From: Opacimonas immobilis
GTDB taxonomy: Bacteria > Pseudomonadota > Gammaproteobacteria > Enterobacterales > Alteromonadaceae
Direction: 5' to 3'
Assembly: GCF_048282545.1 (NCBI RefSeq)
Contig: NZ_CP182485.1
Location: forward strand, 248,001 to 312,000
DNA: 64,000 bases
Part shown: positions 1 to 8,465 of the stretch, in pieces
How the letters are laid out: every line of letters begins with the position of its first letter
Position numbering within the stretch: position 1 is the first letter of the stretch
Translations under genes and position numbers: made by a program
Notes under the pieces: generated by a model
Told to the model about the DNA's origin: nothing
Seen by the model: the letters and a program-made list of their open reading frames with translations, nothing else
Database searches by the model: none

Positions 1-1713
1 CATCGCGACCAACACGAAAAACATCTCGCGCTAAGTGCATACGAACATGCCGTTCAACTCAACCCAATGCTCAACGCGAGTTGGACCAATATCGCCCAAC
101 TTCTCAAACAACAACATTTACATGCCGGAGCACAACAAGCCCAAGACAAAGCGATGTTCAACGCTTCGTTACCGGTGCCAGTGCAGCAAGCTTACCACTG
201 GTTTTATGAAGGCAAAATCAAACAAGCAGAACATCAGGTCCGCAGAATTTTGCGAGAACAACCTCATAATATACCTGCAATGCGCCTCCTCGCTGAGATT
301 GCAGTAAAATTATATGTATTACAAGATGCAGAAACGATTTTGCGCAAAGCGGTAGCTTTAGTACCAAACGAGCGCGATGTTCGTCTTGAATTAATTCATG
401 TGTTACAAAAACGGCAAAATCACTCTGATGCCATACATGTAGCCCTCGAAGGTCTCAAACAACATCCCAATGACCCCTTTTTGACTTTGTCTTTGGCCTC
501 TCAATATGCTGGATTGAGTGATTTTAATCAAGCAATGCCGTTATTTGATAAGGCATTGAATATGTTACCCGACTACGCATTGGGCTTTTTGCAACGAGGA
601 CATCAACACAAGACCCTAGGCAATATCAATGAAGCCGTTCGTGACTATCTTGAAGCAATGCGCTTAAAACCCGACTTTGGCGATGCGTATTGGAGTTTAG
701 CCAATACTAAAACCTATGAGTTTACAGATGCTGAAATTACACAAATGCACACTCTACTTACTTCTGGGCATATCAGGAAAGTCGACCAATATCACATTGC
801 TTTTGCCTTAGGTAAAGCCTACGAAGACCGTAAATCATTCGATAATGCCTTCCAGTATTATCAGCTTGGCAACGCGACTAAACGCCAGGTTTTACGCTAC
901 GATCCAGATATTGTGACGGCTGAAATGGATGCGCAAAAACGCGCCTGCCCACCCGCATTTTTTGATACAGTCTCTAGATGCACAGACCCTGATCCAATAT
1001 TTATTGTCGGTCTCCCCCGTGCAGGGTCGACCCTTATTGAACAAATTTTAGCTTCGCATTCGTTAATCGAAGGCACCAGCGAATTGCCCTATATTATTGG
1101 TCTATCACGATACATCAAACAGAAATATGGTGAGTATCCTGACGTGCTTCACACCTTATCAGAGGATGAGTTGACAGAACTCGGAGAACGCTACTTATCA
1201 CAAGCGCGTGCCCATCGCATTACAAACAAACCATATTTTATCGATAAAATGCCCAATAACTTCAGGCATCTAGCCTTAATCAAAAAAATCCTGCCCAACG
1301 CCAGAATCATCGATGCGCGAAGAGAGCCTATGAGCTGTTGTTTTAGCGGTTACAAACAGCTCTTCGCGGAAGGTCAAGAGTTTAGCTACGACTTAGACGA
1401 TATTGCTCAGTATTACAAAGATTATCTAGCGCTCATGACGCATTGGCAATTGTGTTTTGGTGAAAATATCTTGTTGGTTAAACATGAGGACGTGGTATCT
1501 GATTTAGAGAATAGTGTACGAAGGATGATGAGGTTTTTAGGCGTTGATTTTGAACAAAGCTGCTTACAATTTTATCAAACCGAGCGAGCTATCAAAACCC
1601 CCAGTGCCGAGCAAGTCCGACAACCTATAAATCCAAATTCAAATGAGGCATGGAAACGTTTCGAGAAACATTTAAGTTCCTTAAAAGAGCGTTTCTTTAT
1701 TTCGACTAATTAA
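1..1713 (+). CDS. TPR-repeat sulfotransferase family protein (5' end outside window)
   Basis: The reading frame is open from base 1, and the residues before the first in-window ATG (position 67) already look like a TPR helix (ALSAYEHAVQLNP), so the gene starts upstream of the window. About 570 residues are visible. The first ~300 form tandem TPR-like helices; the rest is a sulfotransferase domain with a PAPS-binding loop (FIVGLPRAGSTLIEQ, near visible residue 335) and a second conserved segment (DARREPMSCCFSGYKQLF). The family moves sulfate from PAPS to an acceptor; the acceptor is unknown here. The stop overlaps the convergent exonuclease gene by 4 bp. It is a paralogue of the gene at 42411-43976. 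The family call is firm, the substrate is not. Confidence 0.85.
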   Translation, partial: HRDQHEKHLALSAYEHAVQLNPMLNASWTNIAQLLKQQHLHAGAQQAQDKAMFNASLPVPVQQAYHWFYEGKIKQAEHQVRRILREQPHNIPAMRLLAEIAVKLYVLQDAETILRKAVALVPNERDVRLELIHVLQKRQNHSDAIHVALEGLKQHPNDPFLTLSLASQYAGLSDFNQAMPLFDKALNMLPDYALGFLQRGHQHKTLGNINEAVRDYLEAMRLKPDFGDAYWSLANTKTYEFTDAEITQMHTLLTSGHIRKVDQYHIAFALGKAYEDRKSFDNAFQYYQLGNATKRQVLRYDPDIVTAEMDAQKRACPPAFFDTVSRCTDPDPIFIVGLPRAGSTLIEQILASHSLIEGTSELPYIIGLSRYIKQKYGEYPDVLHTLSEDELTELGERYLSQARAHRITNKPYFIDKMPNNFRHLALIKKILPNARIIDARREPMSCCFSGYKQLFAEGQEFSYDLDDIAQYYKDYLALMTHWQLCFGENILLVKHEDVVSDLENSVRRMMRFLGVDFEQSCLQFYQTERAIKTPSAEQVRQPINPNSNEAWKRFEKHLSSLKERFFISTN

Positions 1714-2372
1714 TACACCTTGACAGCGTTAGTGGCACTTTTTAAGTCTTTTAGGCGCATTTCACCTTTGGGATCTATGTCATAAAGCTGTGCATAGAAT
1801 AACTCCAATGTAGCTTGAGCATCGGATAATGCATTGTGCAATGGCGAAGAGAGTAATTCAAAGCGTCTACGACAGCTATCCAGTGTTGCTGCATCGTGTT
1901 TGACACCGTATTGTCCCGTACCTTTACTTAGCTTATGCAGTGCAAGTTGCATCGTATCTATAGTAGTGATTGCAGGCATTGCCTCGCCAAACCGATACGC
2001 TAATTCTTTGAGCATATTCATGTCGAGGTACGCATTGTGCAATACCCAAACATGGGTAGTTGCATATTGCATGAGTGAGCTATACATCTCTTTGGCATGT
2101 ACCCCTTGAGCAATATCACGCGCTGTCAAACCATGAATGATTGGTGATTGCTGCAAATCGCCTTTAGCCCGAATTAATCGATAATAACTTTGGTCGTAAT
2201 CAATTTGGAAATGCTGACCTGTAACCCATCCAGCCGACATGAATTTAACTTCTTTTTTGTGTAAAGAATTAAACTCAAAATCCAGAGCAAGTAATGGCAA
2301 ATCAGCCAAAGGTGAATGGACGTAATCTGCTAACATCCCTTTACCCACCATACTTGCCAACCAGTTTTTCAT
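1710..2372 (-). CDS. DnaQ-like 3'-5' exonuclease (DEDDh)
   Basis: This 220-residue protein has a full DEDDh exonuclease signature: D31 and E33 in LALDFEFNSL, D117 in LHNAYLDMNML, and H179/D184 in LHNALSDAQ. It belongs to the DNA polymerase III epsilon/RNase T-like superfamily, two-metal enzymes that remove 3' nucleotides. It lacks the C-terminal polymerase-binding part of true DnaQ, so it is unlikely to be the replicative proofreader. It starts 1 bp after the CBS/DUF294 gene ends, with a GGAGGG ribosome site lying in that gene, so the two are probably co-transcribed and translationally coupled. I know the same pairing beside acs in Vibrio-type loci. Its substrate is unknown. Confidence 0.85.
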   Translation of the reverse strand: MKNWLASMVGKGMLADYVHSPLADLPLLALDFEFNSLHKKEVKFMSAGWVTGQHFQIDYDQSYYRLIRAKGDLQQSPIIHGLTARDIAQGVHAKEMYSSLMQYATTHVWVLHNAYLDMNMLKELAYRFGEAMPAITTIDTMQLALHKLSKGTGQYGVKHDAATLDSCRRRFELLSSPLHNALSDAQATLELFYAQLYDIDPKGEMRLKDLKSATNAVKVY

Positions 2373-2373
2373 C

Positions 2374-4206
2374 TTAACTCAACCCTCCAGAGAAGCGATT
2401 GACTGCCACATCTTGAGCGCGCTGAATACTTTTGAATGCGGCTTTTAACTGATGCCTTTCGATGGATGATAAGTCTGAAATACTGATGATGTTATCCGTC
2501 GCATTATTGCGCAGTTGATGACGCCAACGCAAACGATTGAGGAATAACCAAATATCTCTGAGGTTGTCTGCATCTTGTTTATTTATGGTTCCGATTTCAC
2601 CTAAAATATTAAGCCTATCCACCGTCCCAGGAATGGTAATACCGGCAGACAATGCGTATAAACGAGCTAAGTCATTAATCAATGCTACCCCGTTGTTTTT
2701 GATATTGATACAGTCTTTTTTGCCGTTGTGTTTTTGATAAACAAACTTGTTAAAAATCGATAAAGGCACCGCTTGGCTGCTCGCTGTGCGCGCCACTGCA
2801 GCTAAAAACATGCTTTCTTGGAAAGATTTTTTGCGCTCTTGCTGTAAAGTTTTAAATAGCAATCTCTCTCCAGCTACCGCTCTGGCGTCTAAATAGATGT
2901 TAAACTCTAAAATTGCCTCAGGCGTGAACTGGCGTACCCAGCCTCTAGCCTGTTTAAGTGCCGCCCCCACACTTAAACGCAATTTGGGGTTAGAGGCCAT
3001 GATATTGCCTGGGCAAAGTTTAATACCGCATTTCCCCAAACTCTTGCAGACGTATTCGGACATTCTGGCAAAATATTTAGCTTGTGCTTCGTCGGGTTCT
3101 TGGGCAAGTAAAAGAGCATTATCTTGGTCTGAACCCATCGTCTGGTCTTGTCGAGCCTGAGAGCCGTAGACGACCCAACAATAATCAAGTGGCGGTTGAC
3201 CATGCTGATCGATAAAAAATTCAATGAGCTTTCGCGTCATAATATCCGTTGCTTGAGAAAGTACTTTACCCGCAATATCAAAGTCCCCTGCACGTTTCGC
3301 ATTGGCTGCAAAATATTGCGGCATTTGCCAGGCCAGACGAGTGAGTTGATACAAGTTTTCCGCTTTGGCAATTTCACCAATCATGAATACGACGTTTCCG
3401 CGTTGTTGCCTCACTACATCGGTAGTCGTTACCATGCCCATCGGCTTGCGATCATCGGAATGCAAAATAGGAAGGTGATGGATATTTTTTTCACTCATCA
3501 AAGCGATGGCTGAGAACATATTCTGATTGTGCAAGATATACGCAGGCTTTTCAGTCATTATGGTATGTACCGGCATCTGAATATCTAACCCTGTGGCCAC
3601 CACTCGGTTCCGCAAATCTCGGTCGGTGACAATCCCAATCAAATGATCGTACTCGGTAATAATGATTGAACTCACACCGTTTTCAGACATGACTTCAGCC
3701 GCTTTTTGTATAGAAACATCCTGCTCAATGGCAATAGGTGGGCGCTCTAAAATTTCGCATAAAGGACGATATAACCACATGGTATTGGATTCAGATACCG
3801 CCTGGTTCTGTAACACATCGTCTTTGGCTGCTTTAAAAAAACTCAGAAATTGCCGATTCTCACAGCTTTCAATAAAGGACGTTTCAGAAATAGCATAAAC
3901 AATCCCAGGGCTATCCACATCAATCTTGATATTACCCACCTGTTTATCGAGTAATTTTATATAGCCAAAATAATCGCCTTCACTGAGAAATCTCTCGTTG
4001 CCATTTTCATCGTGAATCGTAAATTGCCCAGATTGAATCAAAAACAGACTCGGCATCATCTTCATGAGTGTTGCTTCGCAGTTGTGCGGGGTCACATAAA
4101 CAACTTGAACATGCCTAGCTATTCCATGCAAAGTATCTTCATCAAAAACATCAAACGGAGCAGATGCACCTAAATACTGCACGACTTGTTGTGGTATATC
4201 TGACAT
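2374..4206 (-). CDS. cNMP-binding / CBS / DUF294 nucleotidyltransferase-like protein
   Basis: A 610-residue soluble signalling protein. Residues ~20-125 look like a cyclic-nucleotide-binding beta roll. Residues ~155-275 are two CBS modules (HLIGIVTDRDLRNRV, MGMVTTTDVVRQQ) that usually bind adenine nucleotides. Residues ~300-430 are a DUF294/GlnD-type nucleotidyltransferase domain with GSQARQDQTMGSDQDN (G348-S349, D360, D362 as the metal-binding pair). The C-terminal ~170 residues fit DUF294_C. It may nucleotidylylate a target according to energy or second-messenger state, but no target is known to me. It lies upstream of the exonuclease on the same strand and is divergent from crbS. The domain call is strong; the function is unproven. 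Confidence 0.87.
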   Translation of the reverse strand: MSDIPQQVVQYLGASAPFDVFDEDTLHGIARHVQVVYVTPHNCEATLMKMMPSLFLIQSGQFTIHDENGNERFLSEGDYFGYIKLLDKQVGNIKIDVDSPGIVYAISETSFIESCENRQFLSFFKAAKDDVLQNQAVSESNTMWLYRPLCEILERPPIAIEQDVSIQKAAEVMSENGVSSIIITEYDHLIGIVTDRDLRNRVVATGLDIQMPVHTIMTEKPAYILHNQNMFSAIALMSEKNIHHLPILHSDDRKPMGMVTTTDVVRQQRGNVVFMIGEIAKAENLYQLTRLAWQMPQYFAANAKRAGDFDIAGKVLSQATDIMTRKLIEFFIDQHGQPPLDYCWVVYGSQARQDQTMGSDQDNALLLAQEPDEAQAKYFARMSEYVCKSLGKCGIKLCPGNIMASNPKLRLSVGAALKQARGWVRQFTPEAILEFNIYLDARAVAGERLLFKTLQQERKKSFQESMFLAAVARTASSQAVPLSIFNKFVYQKHNGKKDCINIKNNGVALINDLARLYALSAGITIPGTVDRLNILGEIGTINKQDADNLRDIWLFLNRLRWRHQLRNNATDNIISISDLSSIERHQLKAAFKSIQRAQDVAVNRFSGGLS

Positions 4207-4365
4207 AACGACCCTTGACTACAAAACAAACAACTGCTTGAAAGTATAAAACAAATTTATTTAACTAATATTGATCTAAGCCTAAAAGCGTAAGATTGAG
4301 TTTTAAATACTATTCGTGATACTCTGCTGAAACAAGAATGTAACACAATCAGCAAGTGAGTTCCT
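4207..4365. promoter_or_regulatory. Divergent promoter region between CBS/DUF294 gene and crbS
   Basis: This 159-bp AT-rich region must carry both divergent promoters. A TTGATCTAA motif at 4271-4279 lies 87 bp upstream of crbS and recurs upstream of two other genes of the acetate locus (11747-11755 and 14712-14720). A possible crbS promoter is TTGAGT, an 18-bp spacer, then TACTCT near 4293-4322; it is weak. Confidence 0.4.
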
Positions 4366-7300
4366 ATGGCCTTCGGATGGGTGGCGTTAGCCATTACCTA
4401 CCTTTTGATCCTATTTTGGATCGCACAATGGGGAGATAAAAATACCCCTCTCGCTCGACGCATTACTTCAAGCCCTTACGTTTACTCACTTGCACTTGCT
4501 ATCTATTGTACCGCTTGGACCTTTTTTGGGGCAGTGGGCCAGTCTTCTCGTGATCAGTGGATGTATTTGCCGGTTTTACTTGGCCCAATTCTCGTTTACC
4601 TATTTGGTGCCCCTCTTATTCGTAAACTGATCCTAGTCAGTAAAAAACAACACATCAATACCGTAGCCGATTTCATCGCCTCGCGTTATGGTAAACGTCA
4701 GACGGTTGCTTTGGTGGTCACTATCATTGCACTGTTAGCCACCATTCCATATATTGCCCTGCAACTTAAGGCCATTGGCGCCATGTTCTTGGTTATGTCG
4801 GGGCAAGGCAATGGGCAGCTGGTCGTTTTGATCGCGACAATATTTATTGCGGTGTTTGCGATTTACTTTGGTACCAAACAAACCGATGTCACCGAGTATC
4901 GTCGAGGTCTGATGTTAGCCGTTTCGTTTGAGTCACTGATCAAACTCATCGCGTTATTGGCCATTGGGTACATTGCCTTTACCTTGTGGTATAACAAGCC
5001 ACATCAACCTTTTTTGCAAGATTATTATACTCCTGAGGCTCTCGGCCAATTTACTTCCTTGTCATTTTGGGCACAGACATTAATGGCGGCGGCTGCCGTA
5101 ATATGCTTGCCCCGACAGTTTCACGTTGCGATTATTGATAATTTGAACATTGAACATGTCAAAACGGCTCGTTGGTTATTTCCTGTATACCTAGTCCTCA
5201 TGTCCGCGACGATACCGGTGATTGCCATGGCGGGCAGTAATATTTTTGGTGCAGCGGGCACGGAACCCGACCAATATGTTTTAGCCTTTGCCGTTTTAGC
5301 TGATTCGTTATGGATTCAGATATTAGTATTTGTAGGCGGGTTATCTGCAGCAACGGCCATGATCATTGTCGCAACACTCACCTTATCGACTATGTTGGCG
5401 AATGACGTCGTCTTGCCTAAATTATTATCTATCAATTCACAATCTGGGCAAATCACTAACTACAGCAACAAAATTCGTGTTATTCGGCGGATTATTATCG
5501 GAGTGGTTCTGCTCCTCGGCTTCATTTACCAGCAACAGATGACCGAAACGAGCTCTCTTGCGTCCATTGGTTTAATTGCCTTTTCACTTGTGATTCAGCT
5601 ATTACCGTCGATCATTGGCGGGCTCTACTGGAAAAAAGGCCACGCGCATGGTGTCTATGCTGGCTTACTGATGGGCTTTGTGTCATGGGTATTTTGGCTG
5701 ATTTTACCTCTTACCGACATGACAATTAGCGGTTATACGCAAACCGAGATTTTAAGTCAGGGCGCAATAGTAAGCTTATTGGCAAATACCATCGCTTATT
5801 ACACCTTTTCTCGGATCGCGCCTGCACGTCTGATTGATAAGATCCAATCGGAAGCATTTGTTCACCCGTTGGACACCTCGCGCACCAATCACAAATCCAC
5901 TCAGGTCAATATTACTAACGGCGATTTGGTCACGTTACTGACGACATTTATGGGCCAAAGTCGCTGTGAGCAATTACTGTCAGAGTATTCGCGGCGCAAT
6001 AATGTCAATGTTGATTTGTCGGATAAACCCAATATTCAAATTCTGTCATTCTGTGAACGCGCATTGGGTGGGGTAATTGGTTCATCGAGTGCTCGTGCTC
6101 TTGTGAATAGTGTTGCTGAAGGCAAAAAGCTTGACTTCAGTGAAGTCATAAACTTCTTTGATGGCACCACACAAGCTATGCAGTTCAATATGACAGCACT
6201 GTTAACTTCATTGGAAAGCATGGAGCAAGGGATCAGCGTTATTGACAAAAATCTCAACCTTGTAGCTTGGAATAAGCGTTATACTCAGCTATATGAATAT
6301 CCTGAAGAATACCTAGCTGTTGGTACCCCTATTGAAAAACTCATGCGATACAATGCATTAAAGGGAGAATTAGGCCCTGGTGACGTGGATCACATGGTTA
6401 CCAGACGTTTAGAGCACCTTCGTAACGGAACGCCGCATCGTTTTACTAGGCAACGAGCTGATGGTCACGTAATCGAAATGGTAGGCAATCCACTCCCTGG
6501 TGGAGGCTTTGTTACCAGTTTTAACGACATCACTAGTCACGTAGAGATACAACAAGCACTTGAAGAAGCCAACATTGATTTAACCACTCGCATCAAAAAA
6601 CGCACCGAAGAGGTCCACTCAATCAATGCCGACTTGCGCTTAGAAATTGAAAAGCGCGCCGAAGTTGAACAAGAACTCATTCACGCACGCAAAATTGCCG
6701 AGGAAGCCAATGCCAGTAAAACCCGTTTCTTGGCTTTGGCAAGTCATGACATCATTCAACCCCTCAATGCAGCAAAGCTGTATTTATCAGCATTACAAGA
6801 CTCCACGTTGAGTGAAAATGCGCGCGACATATTGTCAAAACTGAACCATTCTGTGAATTCTTCAGAACATCTAATCAGTACTTTGCTCGATATTTCGCGT
6901 CTTGACCAAGGTGAGATGGCACCGACTATTACCAATATACATTTTAAAGAGATCATCGAACCATTACTTTCTGATATGACCGTCAAAGCCCACAATAAAG
7001 GCTTGGAATTTAAGCATGTAGTACGCGATTTGTGGATCAAAGCGGACAAAACCTTTACCTATCGCATCATTCAAAACTTGATCTCCAATGCCATCAAATA
7101 TACCGATCAGGGCAAGGTCTTAGTGACCGCTCGTGTGCATAAGGGTAAAGTCGAAGTGCGCATCTATGATACGGGTATTGGAATTCCCAAAGACAAACTC
7201 AATGCCATTTTTAGCGATTTTTACCGCGTCCAAGAATCCAATGAATCGGGAGTTGGCCTCGGTTTAGGTGTGGTACGCCGCTTAACTCAACAAATAAATG

Positions 7301-7803
7301 GCACGATTATAGTGGACTCCGTAAAAGATAAGGGTTCGTGTTTTACATTATCCTTACCTTTAGGCGAAGCACAAGCGACTCAACAGACCGATGCGCGGAC
7401 ATCAAATAGCACTTTAAGCGGTCTGAAAGCGCTGTGTGTGGATGACAAAACAGAAAATCTTGATGCACTTAGCTTGTTATTAAACAAGTGGGGCATTGAA
7501 GCAGAACTTGCCAATACATATGAGACAGGTCTGGCCAAAATAGCTGACTTTGATGCGGACATTCTTCTGATTGATTATCAGTTAGATAAGGACCAAAACG
7601 GTGTGAGCCTGATCCAAGAGCTACAGGTTGCGGCGCGTAAAGAAACCCCTGCAGCAATATTGACGGCTCTACACGATGAGCAACTCAAAGAGCAGTGTAA
7701 GTCACTCAATATTCAGCACCTCAATAAACCATTAAAGCCCGCAAAACTGCGAGCTTTAATAACGACTATGGCCAAACAGGCCAAAAATGTGAACCGCTAT
7801 TAG
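4366..7803 (+). CDS. crbS: CrbS-type transporter-fused hybrid sensor histidine kinase
   Basis: This 1145-residue protein begins with a sodium:solute symporter (PutP-like) module of about 13 membrane segments over residues ~1-500. A PAS-like segment follows (~610-720), then a short coiled coil. The kinase core has H794 in LASHDIIQPLNAAKL, the N box QNLISNAIKYTDQG and the ATP loops DTGIGIP and GLGLGV. A C-terminal receiver has D1070 in ILLIDYQLD. The architecture matches CbrA/CrbS/MxtR. In Vibrio, CrbS/CrbR turn on acs when acetate must be re-assimilated, and acs and a CrbR-like regulator lie immediately next door, so the same role is inferred. Its end overlaps crbR by 4 bp tail to tail. Whether the symporter module transports or only senses is unknown. 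Confidence 0.88.
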   Translation: MAFGWVALAITYLLILFWIAQWGDKNTPLARRITSSPYVYSLALAIYCTAWTFFGAVGQSSRDQWMYLPVLLGPILVYLFGAPLIRKLILVSKKQHINTVADFIASRYGKRQTVALVVTIIALLATIPYIALQLKAIGAMFLVMSGQGNGQLVVLIATIFIAVFAIYFGTKQTDVTEYRRGLMLAVSFESLIKLIALLAIGYIAFTLWYNKPHQPFLQDYYTPEALGQFTSLSFWAQTLMAAAAVICLPRQFHVAIIDNLNIEHVKTARWLFPVYLVLMSATIPVIAMAGSNIFGAAGTEPDQYVLAFAVLADSLWIQILVFVGGLSAATAMIIVATLTLSTMLANDVVLPKLLSINSQSGQITNYSNKIRVIRRIIIGVVLLLGFIYQQQMTETSSLASIGLIAFSLVIQLLPSIIGGLYWKKGHAHGVYAGLLMGFVSWVFWLILPLTDMTISGYTQTEILSQGAIVSLLANTIAYYTFSRIAPARLIDKIQSEAFVHPLDTSRTNHKSTQVNITNGDLVTLLTTFMGQSRCEQLLSEYSRRNNVNVDLSDKPNIQILSFCERALGGVIGSSSARALVNSVAEGKKLDFSEVINFFDGTTQAMQFNMTALLTSLESMEQGISVIDKNLNLVAWNKRYTQLYEYPEEYLAVGTPIEKLMRYNALKGELGPGDVDHMVTRRLEHLRNGTPHRFTRQRADGHVIEMVGNPLPGGGFVTSFNDITSHVEIQQALEEANIDLTTRIKKRTEEVHSINADLRLEIEKRAEVEQELIHARKIAEEANASKTRFLALASHDIIQPLNAAKLYLSALQDSTLSENARDILSKLNHSVNSSEHLISTLLDISRLDQGEMAPTITNIHFKEIIEPLLSDMTVKAHNKGLEFKHVVRDLWIKADKTFTYRIIQNLISNAIKYTDQGKVLVTARVHKGKVEVRIYDTGIGIPKDKLNAIFSDFYRVQESNESGVGLGLGVVRRLTQQINGTIIVDSVKDKGSCFTLSLPLGEAQATQQTDARTSNSTLSGLKALCVDDKTENLDALSLLLNKWGIEAELANTYETGLAKIADFDADILLIDYQLDKDQNGVSLIQELQVAARKETPAAILTALHDEQLKEQCKSLNIQHLNKPLKPAKLRALITTMAKQAKNVNRY

Positions 7804-8447
7804 TTATTAACTGGCGGTTCTAATTCAAGCTGAGAAGCAATCAGTACTGCTTGTGTGCGGTTGTTAATGCCTAACTTGCGGAATATAGCAGTAACATGAG
7901 CTTTGACGGTTGCCTCAGCGATATCTAGGTTGTAGCCAATTTGCTTGTTCAATAAGCCATCGCGCATATAACACAATACTTTGTACTGTGACGGCGTTAA
8001 GCTCGCAACACTGTCTGCTAACTTAGAGAATTCCTCATCCACTTCTTCAATCTTGTCAGAAATACCTTCAGGCAACCAAACATCACCATCTAGTATCGTT
8101 TGAATGGCCTTGGCAATTTCATCAGAGCTAGCGGTTTTAGGAATAAACCCTAAAGCACCTACACCCACGATTTTGGAAATAATGTTCGCGTCTTCTGTAC
8201 CTGAGACAACAGCAACTGGAAGATCAGGATAGAGTTTTAAGATGTGTAACAAACCAAACAGATCATTACTACCCGGCATATGCAAGTCGAGTAGTAATAG
8301 ATCAATATCGGTTTCTTCAAGCACCTTGATGGTGCTAGGAAGATCTTCGGCTTCGAGTAGCTTCAGATCTTGGAGCGAGACTGACAACGCTCCCCTTAAA
8401 GCATCCCTATACAACGGGTGATCATCTGCGATAAGTAAGGTTGCCAT
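7800..8447 (-). CDS. crbR: CrbR-like response regulator, LuxR/NarL family
   Basis: This 215-residue protein has a receiver domain (acidic residues D8/D9, phosphoacceptor D54 in LLLLDLHMPG, Lys in FIPKTAS) and a C-terminal LuxR helix-turn-helix (~149-208, with LNKQIGYNLDIAEATVKAH). It lies 18 bp downstream of acs on the same strand, so it is probably co-transcribed with its likely target, and its end overlaps crbS tail to tail. Family knowledge of Vibrio CrbR and Pseudomonas ErdR supports activation of acs under acetate-utilising conditions. The assignment rests on gene neighbourhood as well as domains, since NarL-type regulators are hard to tell apart by sequence alone. Confidence 0.85.
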   Translation of the reverse strand: MATLLIADDHPLYRDALRGALSVSLQDLKLLEAEDLPSTIKVLEETDIDLLLLDLHMPGSNDLFGLLHILKLYPDLPVAVVSGTEDANIISKIVGVGALGFIPKTASSDEIAKAIQTILDGDVWLPEGISDKIEEVDEEFSKLADSVASLTPSQYKVLCYMRDGLLNKQIGYNLDIAEATVKAHVTAIFRKLGINNRTQAVLIASQLELEPPVNN

Positions 8448-8465
8448 GCTTGCTCCTTTTTATTG

